Positions 8,446 to 17,427 of a stretch of DNA of 64,000 bases are shown here, piece after piece. The notes under the pieces are model-generated. The model did not search any database. It was not told the origin of the DNA and saw only the letters and a list, made by a program, of their open reading frames with translations. This DNA is from Flavobacterium sp. N1994 (lineage in GTDB: Bacteria > Bacteroidota > Bacteroidia > Flavobacteriales > Flavobacteriaceae), in the NCBI RefSeq assembly GCF_025947145.1, contig NZ_CP109999.1, positions 2,232,001-2,296,000 on the forward strand. The letters are read 5' to 3'. The stretch's first letter is position 1. Each line of letters begins with the position of its first letter. The translations under genes were made by a program, and so were the position numbers.

Positions 8446-9228
8446 TTATTTTCCTTTAAACTCTGGTTTTCTTTTTTCTAAAAAAGCGGTTGTTCCTTCT
8501 TTAAAATCTTCGGTGCCGAAGCATTTTCCAAAATTTCGAATCTCGGTTTCATATCCATTGACACCATCTTTGAAGTTAGCATTAATGGCCTTTATAGCTC
8601 TACTAATCGCAAAAGGCGAGTTTCTCATAATGCGAGTTGCAATGTTTTTGGTGAAGTCTAAAAGCTCTGCTTGTGGTACAACATGGTTTACTAATCCGGC
8701 ACGAAATGCTTCTTCAGCTGAAATCATTCCTGCAGTCATAATCATTTCCATGGCGCGACCTTTTCCAATCAATTGAGGTAATCGTTGCGTTCCACCATAA
8801 CCTGGAATCACTCCGAGAGAAACTTCAGGCAAGCCCATTTTGGCATTATCAGAAGCAATTCGGAAATGACATGCCATGGCTAATTCTAATCCACCACCAA
8901 GTGCAAAACCGTTTACAGCGGCAATCGTTGGAGTTTTTAAATTTTCGATAAAATCAAAAAGTAATTCATGACCTTGAGCTGCCATTTGAGCCCCTTCTTC
9001 AACAGAAAAATTAGCAAATTCCGAAATATCTGCGCCTGCAACAAAAGCCTTTTCTCCTTCGCCAGTAATGATAATTACTCTTACATCATTATTATTTTCT
9101 AAACTTTCGAATGCATTGTGAAGCTCATTGATAGTGGCAACATTGAGAGCATTTAATTTTGATGGACGGTTAATAGTGATTTGTCCAATGCTGTTTTCGA
9201 TAGTTACTAGTATGTTTTCAAAGTTCAT
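8446..9228 (-). CDS. Enoyl-CoA hydratase/isomerase family protein (crotonase)
   Basis: A 260-residue crotonase. The oxyanion-hole regions are clear (KAFVAGADISEF and ALGGGLELAMAC), and both catalytic glutamates of true hydratases appear present (GGGLE and GLPEV before PGYGGTQRL), so hydration of 2-enoyl-CoA is likely. It starts 11 bases after the stop of the histidine kinase gene and is probably the last gene of the leftward hemH-hemJ-kinase transcript. Whether it serves fatty-acid oxidation or another CoA pathway cannot be told from the context. Confidence 0.92.
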   Translation of the reverse strand: MNFENILVTIENSIGQITINRPSKLNALNVATINELHNAFESLENNNDVRVIIITGEGEKAFVAGADISEFANFSVEEGAQMAAQGHELLFDFIENLKTPTIAAVNGFALGGGLELAMACHFRIASDNAKMGLPEVSLGVIPGYGGTQRLPQLIGKGRAMEMIMTAGMISAEEAFRAGLVNHVVPQAELLDFTKNIATRIMRNSPFAISRAIKAINANFKDGVNGYETEIRNFGKCFGTEDFKEGTTAFLEKRKPEFKGK

Positions 9229-9239
9229 ATGAAGTAGTT

Positions 9240-10709
9240 TTATTTAACAATAGGAAGTGACACAAAAAAAGTGGTTCCTTTTCCGATTTCTGTTTCAAAA
9301 GTAATGGTTCCTTTATAATTTTCTATAATGTTTTTTATAATTCCTAAGCCTAATCCCATTCCGCTTGTTTTGGTAGTAAATTTTGGTTCAAAAACATGCT
9401 CAATATTATCCGATTCAATACCAATTCCGTTGTCTTCAACCGTGATGATAACATCGTTTTCAATTTCATTTACTAAAACCAAAACTCGCTTTTCTACTTG
9501 TTCCTCAGGTATGGATTGAATAGCATTTTTAACCAAATTGGTTATGATACGAATCAATTGTGTTCGGTCTAATTTGGAAATGATATATTCTTTATTGCTT
9601 TCAAAAACTATAAAATCTTCGTTGAAAATATCCAAAGCTAATTCTACCACTTGCACCACATTGAGTGTTTCGTTTTGCTGTGCCGGCATCGATGCAAAGT
9701 TAGAAAAGGCAGAAGCTACAGCACTCATAGTATCAATTTGTTGGATTAAAGTTTTGGAATAATCATTCAGTTTTTGTTTCAATTCGGGATCATTCGGGTC
9801 AAATTTTCTTTGGAAACTTTGTACTGTCAAACGCATTGGTGTCAATGGATTTTTAATTTCATGAGCTACTTGTTTTGCCATTTCACGCCAAGCCTGTTCC
9901 CGTTCGCTTTGTGCTAATTTGACTGCACTTTCTTCTAGTTTATCCACCATTCGATTATAAGCATTGATCAACGAATTGATTTCTTTACTATTGGCTTCAA
10001 TGACAATTTTCTCGTTCTTTTGGTTCAAACTTGTTTCATTGATTTTATCCGAAATGGTTTTCAAGGATTTAGTAATATAACTCGAAAGGAAATAGGCCAA
10101 AGCAAAAGCAATAACTAACATAAAGGAATAAACTTGACTCAATCGTATTAAAAATTGACGCAATTCCCTTTCATAAAACCCATCGTCTTCCACATAAGGA
10201 ATGTTTAAAATTCCAAGAGGTTTGAATTTGTCATCCTTAATCTGGCTATAAGAGGAGCGGTTTTTAACCCCGTTTACATTTTTAATATCTACGTATCTTT
10301 TCTCGACTGAAGATTGAACGAGTTTCAGAACATAATTTGGAATCGGTTGCGCTACTTTATCAACTGAAAATGAGGATTTAGAAGATTTCAATAATTTCCC
10401 ATTCAAACCATATATGTTGATTTCGAGATTATGAATATCAGCTAATTCATGGATTTTATCTTTGAAAATCAGAGGTAGATTTCTTTCCGTGAGCGGATAG
10501 GTTGTATTGGCAAGAACATAATTAATGTGTTCTTTTATTGCAAATTCTTTTTGGTCTAATCTTTTTTGATGGTAATCTTTAGCTTCATTTTTAAACTGAA
10601 TAATAGAAATCGAAGCCATCAAAATGGAGGCAATTAATATCAATATAATCATCGATAGGAAAATCCTAATTCGGAGGGACAACATTGACATTTTAAATCC
10701 GTTGAACAT
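9240..10709 (-). CDS. Sensor histidine kinase, NtrY-like
   Basis: A 489-residue inner-membrane kinase. One helix near residues 10-32 and another near 187-210 enclose a periplasmic sensor of about 150 residues; a HAMP-like segment follows, then the H box HEIKNPLTP, N box NLVKNAIQS, G1 DNGIGIE and G2 GMGLGLGI. The HEIKNPLTP form and arrangement resemble NtrY. No response regulator is adjacent, so it is an orphan here. It begins three bases after the hemJ stop. Met7 or Met9 are alternative starts. The ligand is unknown. Confidence 0.88.
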   Translation of the reverse strand: MFNGFKMSMLSLRIRIFLSMIILILIASILMASISIIQFKNEAKDYHQKRLDQKEFAIKEHINYVLANTTYPLTERNLPLIFKDKIHELADIHNLEINIYGLNGKLLKSSKSSFSVDKVAQPIPNYVLKLVQSSVEKRYVDIKNVNGVKNRSSYSQIKDDKFKPLGILNIPYVEDDGFYERELRQFLIRLSQVYSFMLVIAFALAYFLSSYITKSLKTISDKINETSLNQKNEKIVIEANSKEINSLINAYNRMVDKLEESAVKLAQSEREQAWREMAKQVAHEIKNPLTPMRLTVQSFQRKFDPNDPELKQKLNDYSKTLIQQIDTMSAVASAFSNFASMPAQQNETLNVVQVVELALDIFNEDFIVFESNKEYIISKLDRTQLIRIITNLVKNAIQSIPEEQVEKRVLVLVNEIENDVIITVEDNGIGIESDNIEHVFEPKFTTKTSGMGLGLGIIKNIIENYKGTITFETEIGKGTTFFVSLPIVK

Positions 10710-10712
10710 GGT

Positions 10713-11258
10713 TTAGGATTTGTTTTTTTCTCTTATTCGTTTGTAAAATTTGAAGCCCAACATAATTAAAACCGAAAATAAAATAATTCCAATTACGCCA
10801 TAAATCCAATTGAAAGCATTCTTTAAAATTACTAAAAACACAACAGCAAAAAGAATGATAGTTGCCCCCTCGTTCCATAATCGCATGAAGTTGGAAGAAT
10901 AATTGAATACATCATTTTGTAATTCTTTATAAATCAAATGACATTTAATTTGGTAAGCTATCAATAAAACCACAAACCCAAGTTTGACATGCATCCAGGG
11001 CATTTGCAACCAAGCGGGCATTAAATGCAATAATAGTAATGCAAAAATAATAGCCAAAACCGCACTAGGCCAAGTAATGATGTACCACAAACGATACGTC
11101 ATTATTTTGTATTGCTTTTGCAGAATTTCTCTCTCTGGAGATGGTTTTTCGTTGGCTTCAATTTGATAAACAAATAAGCGAACAATGTAAAACAAACCCG
11201 CAAACCAAGTGATTACAAAAATGAGATGTAATGATTTTATGTAGTTGTAGTATTCCAT
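10713..11258 (-). CDS. hemJ: Protoporphyrinogen IX oxidase HemJ / CopD-like membrane protein
   Basis: A 181-residue membrane protein with four to five helices. It begins with the HemJ-type pattern YIKSLHLIFVITWFAGLFY, whose His is a likely heme ligand; further motifs are MTYRLWYIITWP and WMHVKLG. HemJ converts protoporphyrinogen IX to protoporphyrin IX, the substrate of ferrochelatase. Its gene lies five bases after hemH and opposite the other heme genes, which favours HemJ over a copper-resistance CopD role. No hemG or hemY is present in the window. Confidence 0.87.
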   Translation of the reverse strand: MEYYNYIKSLHLIFVITWFAGLFYIVRLFVYQIEANEKPSPEREILQKQYKIMTYRLWYIITWPSAVLAIIFALLLLHLMPAWLQMPWMHVKLGFVVLLIAYQIKCHLIYKELQNDVFNYSSNFMRLWNEGATIILFAVVFLVILKNAFNWIYGVIGIILFSVLIMLGFKFYKRIREKNKS

Positions 11259-11263
11259 ACTAT

Positions 11264-12277
11264 TTATTTACTCCAATCGGTAATCCAATTCGCAACTACA
11301 CCACACCATTCGTCTTCATCATTCATACAGGGAACAGCCATAAATTCTTCACCACCATGATGTAAAAACTGTTCGTTGGCTTCCATGGCAATTTCTTCTA
11401 AAGTTTCAAGACAATCAGCAACAAATGCTGGAGTGACAACCGCTAATTTTTTAATCCCTTGTTCGGGCATTTTATTGATTTCAACATCGGTGTAAGGAGT
11501 TAGCCATTTATCACCTGCTAGTCGAGATTGGAATGTTTGACTGTATTTGCCTTCTGGAATTCCTAATAATTTCACGACTTGTTTTGTGGTTTCATAACAT
11601 TGATGACGATAGCAAAACTCATGTGCTGGAGAAGGGGTGTTGCAACAAGACCCATCAATTTTACAATGAGATTTAGTTACATCCGTTTTACGAATATGGC
11701 GTTTCGGAATTCCGTGATACGAAAATAACAAATGGTCGTAATCAAATCCATCCAAATGCTTTTTTATCGAATTAGCTAATGCTTGAATGTAGTCGGGTTT
11801 GTTGTAAAACGCAGGCACATTGGTAAAAGTCATTTCCGGGAAGTGCTTTTGACGCAATTCTTCAGCTAAAACAACGATAGTTGTGGTTGAAGCCATAGCA
11901 TGTTGAGGATACAAAGGCAAAAGCATTACTTCGGTAACGCCTTTATCTTTCAATTCTTGTAATCCTTTTTGAATAGTTATCGTGCCATAACGCATCGCTA
12001 GAGCTACAGGAATATCAACTTTTGCCGCAACTTTTTTATGCATTTTTTTCGAAATCACTATCAAAGGAGAACCTTCACTAGTCCAAATTCTCGAATAAGC
12101 TTCTGCCGATTTTTTAGGTCGAGTTTGTAAAATGATGCCACGAACTAATAAAGCTCGTAATAGAAATGGTACGTCAATCACGTATTTATCCATTAAAAAT
12201 TCATCTAAATAAGGCTTTACATCTTTTGCTGTTGGACTTTCGGGTGAACCTAAATTAACTAATAATACTCCTTTCAT
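11264..12277 (-). CDS. hemH: Ferrochelatase
   Basis: A 337-residue enzyme that inserts ferrous iron into protoporphyrin IX, the last step of protoheme synthesis. ATG 12277 gives the typical start MKGVLLVNLGSPESP; the longer frame to 12361 adds 28 atypical residues. The catalytic His is in LFSYHGIPKRH, and a cysteine cluster (CKIDGSCCNTP, CYRHQCYET) is of the kind seen in many bacterial ferrochelatases with long inserts. It is followed closely by hemJ, so the last two pathway steps are coupled. It lies 98 bases downstream of the AraC-type regulator and may be read through from it. Confidence 0.96.
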   Translation of the reverse strand: MKGVLLVNLGSPESPTAKDVKPYLDEFLMDKYVIDVPFLLRALLVRGIILQTRPKKSAEAYSRIWTSEGSPLIVISKKMHKKVAAKVDIPVALAMRYGTITIQKGLQELKDKGVTEVMLLPLYPQHAMASTTTIVVLAEELRQKHFPEMTFTNVPAFYNKPDYIQALANSIKKHLDGFDYDHLLFSYHGIPKRHIRKTDVTKSHCKIDGSCCNTPSPAHEFCYRHQCYETTKQVVKLLGIPEGKYSQTFQSRLAGDKWLTPYTDVEINKMPEQGIKKLAVVTPAFVADCLETLEEIAMEANEQFLHHGGEEFMAVPCMNDEDEWCGVVANWITDWSK

Positions 12278-12375
12278 TTTGGCAATTTTAATTTTTGATA
12301 AAAGTAATGAAACTTCTTTTTTGGCTTGATTTGTACTTACATTTTTTATTGATAACCGCATATACGAGATTGATG

Positions 12376-13308
12376 CTATGCTGTATTTTGATTGATGGAC
12401 ATTAAATATTTTTTGGGAGTGGTGGCAAACTTTTTCTTGAAGGCCGCAATAAAATGACTTCCTGTACTGTAACCAATTTTTAATCCAACTTCATTAACAT
12501 TATAAGAGCCTGAATCTAACAATCTTCGGGCATAATCCATTTTGTAATCAAATAGAAATCCGTAAACGGTGTCGCCATAAATTTGTTTGAAACCCATTTT
12601 TAGTTTTTTCAAACTTAGGCCAACTTGTTCGGAAAGTTCTTCTAATCCAGGGGGTTCAGCCATATTGGCAATCATGATTTCTTTGGCTTTTTTGATTTTC
12701 ATCACATTATCTTCGTCTATTAAAAACGGACATTGCTCAGCGTTTGGATCTTCATTTCGATTAAAATACAAACTCAATAATTCATATCCTTTTCCTTTAT
12801 AATATAAATTTTTAATGGAAGGATTCAGTGTGTAATGAAACATTTGGCTCAAAACAATAGCCATAGACGGACTGATATTTTCCTCTTTATAGTATTTTTT
12901 ATCGTTGTTTTCTGCACTTAAGAACGGAATATGGTCTGCTTCAGAAGAAAATAAAGAATGGAATTTTTGTATAGAAATTATGACCGAAATCACCCAAGAA
13001 TTAGGCGCCAATTCTAAATCCAAAGGCAATTCTTTTTGTGGATTGTAGAATAACAAAGACTTTTCTTCTTTCAAATCTAAAGCATAATTTCCTTGATTGA
13101 AGACAAATTTTGCCTTGCCTTTGATGCCAAAATGAAATTGAATTAGCCCTTGCTGTATATGTTTTTTCACGTGAAAGTTTTCATTTTCATCGTTTTGAAA
13201 CCGGATTAGGGTAAAGTCGTTTTCAATTGTTATTATTTCTTGAGAACCCATAGCGATATTTTTTCGTATATGATTGGGAAGCCAAGTAAAAATCTTATTT
13301 AGAATCAA
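12376..13308 (-). CDS. AraC family transcriptional regulator of the heme cluster
   Basis: A 310-residue regulator. An N-terminal beta-rich sensor (about 20-190, PchR-like in feel) precedes a C-terminal AraC DNA-binding domain with two helix-turn-helices: LEELSEQVGLSLKKLKMGFKQ near 230 and VNEVGLKIGYSTGSHFIAAF near 275. It is divergent from hemA and directly upstream of hemH, so control of heme synthesis is the natural inference. Met21 (13248) is an alternative start; 13308 is kept because a TAAATTTG element lies about 37 bases upstream. The effector is unknown; heme, iron or a porphyrin would be plausible. Confidence 0.88.
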   Translation of the reverse strand: MILNKIFTWLPNHIRKNIAMGSQEIITIENDFTLIRFQNDENENFHVKKHIQQGLIQFHFGIKGKAKFVFNQGNYALDLKEEKSLLFYNPQKELPLDLELAPNSWVISVIISIQKFHSLFSSEADHIPFLSAENNDKKYYKEENISPSMAIVLSQMFHYTLNPSIKNLYYKGKGYELLSLYFNRNEDPNAEQCPFLIDEDNVMKIKKAKEIMIANMAEPPGLEELSEQVGLSLKKLKMGFKQIYGDTVYGFLFDYKMDYARRLLDSGSYNVNEVGLKIGYSTGSHFIAAFKKKFATTPKKYLMSINQNTA

Positions 13309-13344
13309 TCTACATAGGGATTTTGTTAAGACTTGATTTCATTA

Positions 13345-13352
13345 CAAATTTA
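13345..13352 (-). promoter_or_regulatory. Candidate -7 box of the AraC-type regulator gene
   Basis: The minus strand reads TAAATTTG (TAnnTTTG) 37 bases upstream of the ATG at 13308. A TAACGCT box at 13360-13366 lies immediately upstream, where a repressor would interfere with RNA polymerase. Confidence 0.5.
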
Positions 13353-13397
13353 TGATAAATAACGCTAAAAAGATATTTTGTTTACTAAATATCTCAT

Positions 13398-13425
13398 AGC
13401 GATACAAAAAGTCCCTTGAGCGTTA
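13398..13425 (+). promoter_or_regulatory. Candidate AraC-type operator: two direct half-sites 21 bp apart
   Basis: AGCGATA at 13398-13404 and AGCGTTA at 13419-13425 are direct repeats exactly 21 bp apart, two helical turns, the spacing at which AraC proteins contact paired half-sites. A third, inverted copy (TAACGCT) lies at 13360-13366 by the regulator promoter. The pair is 22 bases upstream of the hemA -7 box. Assignment to the neighbouring regulator is inference. Confidence 0.45.
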
Positions 13426-13446
13426 CTTTTATAAATTGTATAATGA

Positions 13447-13454
13447 TAATTTTG
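13447..13454 (+). promoter_or_regulatory. Candidate -7 box of the hemA operon
   Basis: TAATTTTG matches TAnnTTTG and places the transcription start near 13461, about 20 bases before the hemA ATG. The -33 region lacks a good TTTG (TTAC is present), consistent with an activator-dependent promoter. Confidence 0.55.
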
Positions 13455-13479
13455 TTTAACTTTTTAAGGAAAGTAGTTT

Positions 13480-14739
13480 ATGGAAAATTTTAATATGACG
13501 AAACACACCTCTTTTTACGCCGTTGGATTAAGTTATAAAAAAGCAGATGCTGAAATTAGAGGGAAGTTCAGTCTAGATGCTAAAGCGAAATCAACTTTAC
13601 TGATGCAAGCCGAAGCAGAAGGTATTGAAGCCTTAATAGTTACATCAACTTGTAACCGTACCGAAATATATGGCTTTGCTAAGCATCCTTATGAGTTAAT
13701 TAAACTACTTTGTGAAAACAGTCAAGGTTCAGTTCCGGAATTCCAGGAAGTGGCCTATATCTATAAAAATCAAGAAGCTATTAATCATATGTTCCGTGTA
13801 GGAACTGGTTTAGATAGTCAAATTCTTGGGGACTTTGAAATCATTAGTCAAATCAAAATAGCTTTTAACGAGAGTAAATCAAACGGACTCGTAAATTCTT
13901 TCATGGAAAGATTAGTAAATTCTGTAATTCAAGCTAGTAAAAAAATCAAAACAGATACTGAAATTTCTTCTGGAGCAACTTCGGTTTCATTTGCTTCAGT
14001 TCAATACATTATCAAAAACGTTGAAGATATTGCCAATAAAAATATTCTTCTTTTTGGCACCGGCAAAATAGGAAGAAACACTTGTGAAAATTTAGTAAAA
14101 CATACCAAACACGAGCAAATCACCTTAATCAACAGAACTAAAGATAAAGCTGAAAAATTGGCTCAGAAATTAGATTTAGTGGTAAAAGATTATGCCGATC
14201 TACAGTTAGAATTGCAAAAAGCGGATGTGGTCGTTGTTGCTACTGGGGCTCAAAATCCAACTATCGACAAAACGATTTTAAACCTGAAAAAACCTTTGCT
14301 GATTTTAGATTTATCAATTCCAAAAAATGTAAATGAAAATGTTCAGGAAATGGATGGAGTAACTTTGATTCATTTAGACCATCTATCTCAAATCACAGAT
14401 GAGACATTAGAAAACAGAAAATTGCATATTCCAGCCGCTGAAGCCATCATTGAAGATATCAAAGAAGAGTTCATGGCTTGGACTAAAAACAGAAAATTTG
14501 CTCCAACCATTCAAGCACTAAAGGAGAAATTAAATTCAATTAAAGAAGGTGAATTAAATGTTCAAAGAAAAAAATTATCCAACTTTGACGAAGAGCAAGC
14601 TGAATTAATCAGCAATAGAATCATCCAAAAAATCACGAATCATTTTGTCAATCATCTGAAAGATGGCGACTCTATTGATGAAGGCATTGAATGGATTGAA
14701 AAAGTATTCCAATTAGAACAAGAAAAATCATTCTTTTAA
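13480..14739 (+). CDS. hemA: Glutamyl-tRNA reductase
   Basis: A 419-residue NADPH-dependent enzyme that reduces Glu-tRNA to glutamate-1-semialdehyde, the entry step of C5-pathway heme synthesis. The nucleophilic Cys is in TSTCNRTEIYG (Cys58). The NADPH-binding domain follows (LLFGTGKIGRNT near 190) and the C-terminal dimerisation domain closes the protein. It is the first gene of the rightward operon and faces an AraC-type regulator. Met6 is an alternative start. The next pathway enzyme, HemL, is not in the window. Confidence 0.97.
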   Translation: MENFNMTKHTSFYAVGLSYKKADAEIRGKFSLDAKAKSTLLMQAEAEGIEALIVTSTCNRTEIYGFAKHPYELIKLLCENSQGSVPEFQEVAYIYKNQEAINHMFRVGTGLDSQILGDFEIISQIKIAFNESKSNGLVNSFMERLVNSVIQASKKIKTDTEISSGATSVSFASVQYIIKNVEDIANKNILLFGTGKIGRNTCENLVKHTKHEQITLINRTKDKAEKLAQKLDLVVKDYADLQLELQKADVVVVATGAQNPTIDKTILNLKKPLLILDLSIPKNVNENVQEMDGVTLIHLDHLSQITDETLENRKLHIPAAEAIIEDIKEEFMAWTKNRKFAPTIQALKEKLNSIKEGELNVQRKKLSNFDEEQAELISNRIIQKITNHFVNHLKDGDSIDEGIEWIEKVFQLEQEKSFF

Positions 14740-14772
14740 TTGCTGATTACTACAAAATAAACCCAAAACAAA

Positions 14773-15699
14773 GTGGCAGATAAAACCATACGCATAGGAA
14801 CCCGCGATAGCGAATTGGCACTTTGGCAAGCACATACGGTTCAAAAGAAACTTCAAGATTTAGGATACAAAACGGAAATTATCGCTGTTAAATCAGATGG
14901 TGATATTATTTTGGACAAGCCACTTTACGAACTCGGAATCACCGGAATTTTTACAAAGACTTTAGATATTGCTATGATCAGCGGAAAAGTTGATATAGCG
15001 GTACATTCCATGAAAGATGTTCCTACAGCATTGCCAAAAGGAATTGTTCAAGCTGCCGTTTTAGAACGCGCCAATGTCTTGGATATTTTAGTTCACAAAG
15101 GAATAACTGATTTCCTCAATTCCGAAGCAACCATCGCTACCGGAAGTTTACGTCGTCAGGCACAATGGTGGCATAAATACCCAAACCATACGGTTGTCGA
15201 TTTACGTGGAAACGTGAATACCCGAATGCAAAAACTGAAAGATAACGATTGGAAAGGAGCCGTTTTTGCTGCTGCTGGTTTGGAAAGAATTAACCTGAAA
15301 CCAGATAGTTTTATCAATTTAGATTGGATGATACCAGCACCTGCCCAAGGAGCAATGGTTATTGTTGCTATGGAAAACGATACGTTTACCATCGATGCTG
15401 TTTCGCAACTTAATGATATTGAAACTGAAATTTGCACTTACATTGAGCGGCAGTTTTTAAGAATACTTGAAGGTGGATGTACAGCGCCTATCGGAGCATT
15501 AGCAAAATATAACGAAGAGGAAGATACGATAGATTTTAAAGGAGTTTTGTTATCCATTGACGGAAAACAAAAATTGGAAGTAGATAAAAAAGTGGATATT
15601 ACTGAGTGGAAAAAATTAGGATTTAATTCGGCTCAGGAAATTTTAGAAAACGGAGGTGCCGAGTTGATGACAAAAATCAAAAATGAATTGAAAAAGTAA
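14773..15699 (+). CDS. hemC: Porphobilinogen deaminase (hydroxymethylbilane synthase)
   Basis: A 308-residue enzyme that joins four porphobilinogens into hydroxymethylbilane. The cysteine that carries the dipyrromethane cofactor is visible in LEGGCTAPIG (Cys236), and the N-terminal GTRDSELALWQA and HSMKDVPT motifs are typical. The start is a GTG at 14773, 33 bases after hemA; no in-frame ATG is nearby and the protein begins correctly with this codon. Its stop overlaps the hemD start by one base (TAATG), indicating translational coupling. Confidence 0.97.
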   Translation: MADKTIRIGTRDSELALWQAHTVQKKLQDLGYKTEIIAVKSDGDIILDKPLYELGITGIFTKTLDIAMISGKVDIAVHSMKDVPTALPKGIVQAAVLERANVLDILVHKGITDFLNSEATIATGSLRRQAQWWHKYPNHTVVDLRGNVNTRMQKLKDNDWKGAVFAAAGLERINLKPDSFINLDWMIPAPAQGAMVIVAMENDTFTIDAVSQLNDIETEICTYIERQFLRILEGGCTAPIGALAKYNEEEDTIDFKGVLLSIDGKQKLEVDKKVDITEWKKLGFNSAQEILENGGAELMTKIKNELKK

Positions 15700-16367
15700 T
15701 GCAAAATCCAATTCGCATAGTGTCAACAAAAAAGCTTTCTGATAAACAAAAGCAACAATTGTTGAGTGCGAATTTTTCCGTATCGGATGAGGATTTTATC
15801 AGTATTCAAAACAAGGATTTCGAAATAGATTCAATTAATGAGTATTTAATTTTCACTAGTCAAAATGCAGTTGAAAGCGTTCTTAGAAATGAAAAAATAA
15901 CAGACATTAAAACAAAAAAATGTTTTTGTGTTGGCGAAAAAACAAAAGGATTATTAGAGCAAAATAATTTTGAAGTTCTAGTATATTCCGATTATGCATC
16001 TGAATTGGCATCAATAATTTGTAACCAATATTCAAAAAATAGTTTTACATTTTTTTGTGGAAACATTCGAAGAGATGTTTTGCCTGACGCTTTGCAATTA
16101 GCCCAGATAAAGTTGGATGAAGTTATGGTTTATGAAACAATTTTGACTTCACATAAAATCGATTTTTTAGTTAATGGGATTTTGTTTTTCAGTCCATCTG
16201 GAGTAGAAAGTTATTTAGAAAAAAATAAAATGGATGATGAAATATGCTTTTGCATTGGTAACACAACAGCTGAAGCTTTAAAATATGTAACCCCCAATAT
16301 TATCATTGCCAACCAACCAACAGCGGAAAGTAATGTAATGAAATGTATAGAATATTATAGACAATAA
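15699..16367 (+). CDS. hemD: Uroporphyrinogen-III synthase
   Basis: A 222-residue protein at the hemD position, expected to cyclise hydroxymethylbilane with inversion of ring D. The family is poorly conserved, and recognition rests on the recurring landmarks [11 protein letters not shown] near residue 50, [10 protein letters not shown] near 70, [13 protein letters not shown] near 165 and [10 protein letters not shown] near 185, plus location between hemC and hemE. It begins inside the hemC stop codon (TAATG) and ends two bases before hemE. Confidence 0.93.
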   Translation: MQNPIRIVSTKKLSDKQKQQLLSANFSVSDEDFISIQNKDFEIDSINEYLIFTSQNAVESVLRNEKITDIKTKKCFCVGEKTKGLLEQNNFEVLVYSDYASELASIICNQYSKNSFTFFCGNIRRDVLPDALQLAQIKLDEVMVYETILTSHKIDFLVNGILFFSPSGVESYLEKNKMDDEICFCIGNTTAEALKYVTPNIIIANQPTAESNVMKCIEYYRQ

Positions 16368-16369
16368 CA

Positions 16370-17395
16370 ATGATTAAAAACGACCTTTTTTTAAGAGCCT
16401 TAAATAACGAAACGGTAGAACGTCCTCCAGTGTGGATGATGCGTCAAGCTGGAAGATATTTACCTGAATTTAGAGCTTTACGCGACAAATATGATTTCTT
16501 CACCCGTTGTGAAACCCCAGAATTAGCAGCAGAAATTACAGTGCAACCCATCCGAATTGTAAAACCAGATGCAGCTATTTTATTTTCGGATATTTTGGTT
16601 GTACCTCGTGCCATGGGAATTCACGTAGAATTAAAAGACAATTTGGGACCTATTATTCCCAATCCAATTCGTACTATGGAACAAGTCAATCAGGTTTTTG
16701 TTCCCGATGTTAATGAAACTTTAGGCTACGTTTTTGATGCTATCAAATTAACCAAGGAAATGCTCAACGATGAGGTTCCGCTTATTGGTTTTGCTGGTTC
16801 GCCATGGACGATTTTTTGTTACGCTGTAGAAGGGAAGGGTTCTAAAAGTTTTGATACCGCCAAAGGATTTTGTTTTTCTAATCCAGTTGCAGCGCATACT
16901 TTATTACAAAAAATCACTGATACCACTATTTTATATTTAAAAGAAAAAGTAAAAGCAGGTTGCAATGCAATACAGATTTTTGACTCTTGGGGAGGAATGC
17001 TTTCGCCAGTAGATTATCAAGAATTTTCATGGAAATACATCAATCAAATTGTAGATGCCTTAGCGGAAGACACTAAAGTAATCGTATTCGGAAAAGGATG
17101 TTGGTTTGCCTTGAATGATATGGCCAAATCAAAAGCTTCTGCATTAGGAGTGGATTGGACTTGTTCAGCAAGAAATGCTCGTTATTTATCTGGAGGAAGA
17201 ATCACTTTACAAGGAAATTTCGACCCAAGTCGTTTGCTTTCTCCAATTCCAACCATCAAAAAAATGGTACACGAAATGATAGACGAATTCGGGAAAGATA
17301 GCTATATAGTAAATCTTGGCCACGGAATTTTACCTAACATTCCTGTGGATCACGCCAAAGCTTTTGTGGAAGCAGTGAAAGAATATAATCAGTAG
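16370..17395 (+). CDS. hemE: Uroporphyrinogen decarboxylase
   Basis: A 341-residue enzyme that removes four carboxyl groups from uroporphyrinogen III to give coproporphyrinogen III. The N-terminal signature [17 protein letters not shown] is exact, with the later motifs [16 protein letters not shown] and GHGILPN, and length is normal. It lies two bases downstream of hemD. A small hairpin is encoded between its stop and the hemF start. Confidence 0.98.
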   Translation: MIKNDLFLRALNNETVERPPVWMMRQAGRYLPEFRALRDKYDFFTRCETPELAAEITVQPIRIVKPDAAILFSDILVVPRAMGIHVELKDNLGPIIPNPIRTMEQVNQVFVPDVNETLGYVFDAIKLTKEMLNDEVPLIGFAGSPWTIFCYAVEGKGSKSFDTAKGFCFSNPVAAHTLLQKITDTTILYLKEKVKAGCNAIQIFDSWGGMLSPVDYQEFSWKYINQIVDALAEDTKVIVFGKGCWFALNDMAKSKASALGVDWTCSARNARYLSGGRITLQGNFDPSRLLSPIPTIKKMVHEMIDEFGKDSYIVNLGHGILPNIPVDHAKAFVEAVKEYNQ

Positions 17396-17403
17396 CGGAG
17401 AAA

Positions 17404-17418
17404 GAGGATTTGATCCTC
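17404..17418 (+). promoter_or_regulatory. Small hairpin just before the hemF start
   Basis: GAGGAT-TTG-ATCCTC is a perfect 6-bp stem with a 3-base loop ending nine bases before the hemF ATG, so the purine-rich ribosome-binding region would be paired in the mRNA. There is no T-run, so it is not a terminator. Any effect on hemF translation is inference. Confidence 0.35.
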
Positions 17419-17427
17419 CGAAGAATC

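Noticed and set aside
8417..8776. Plus-strand frame of 119 codons
   Set aside because: Antisense to the well-supported enoyl-CoA hydratase gene and without recognisable features.
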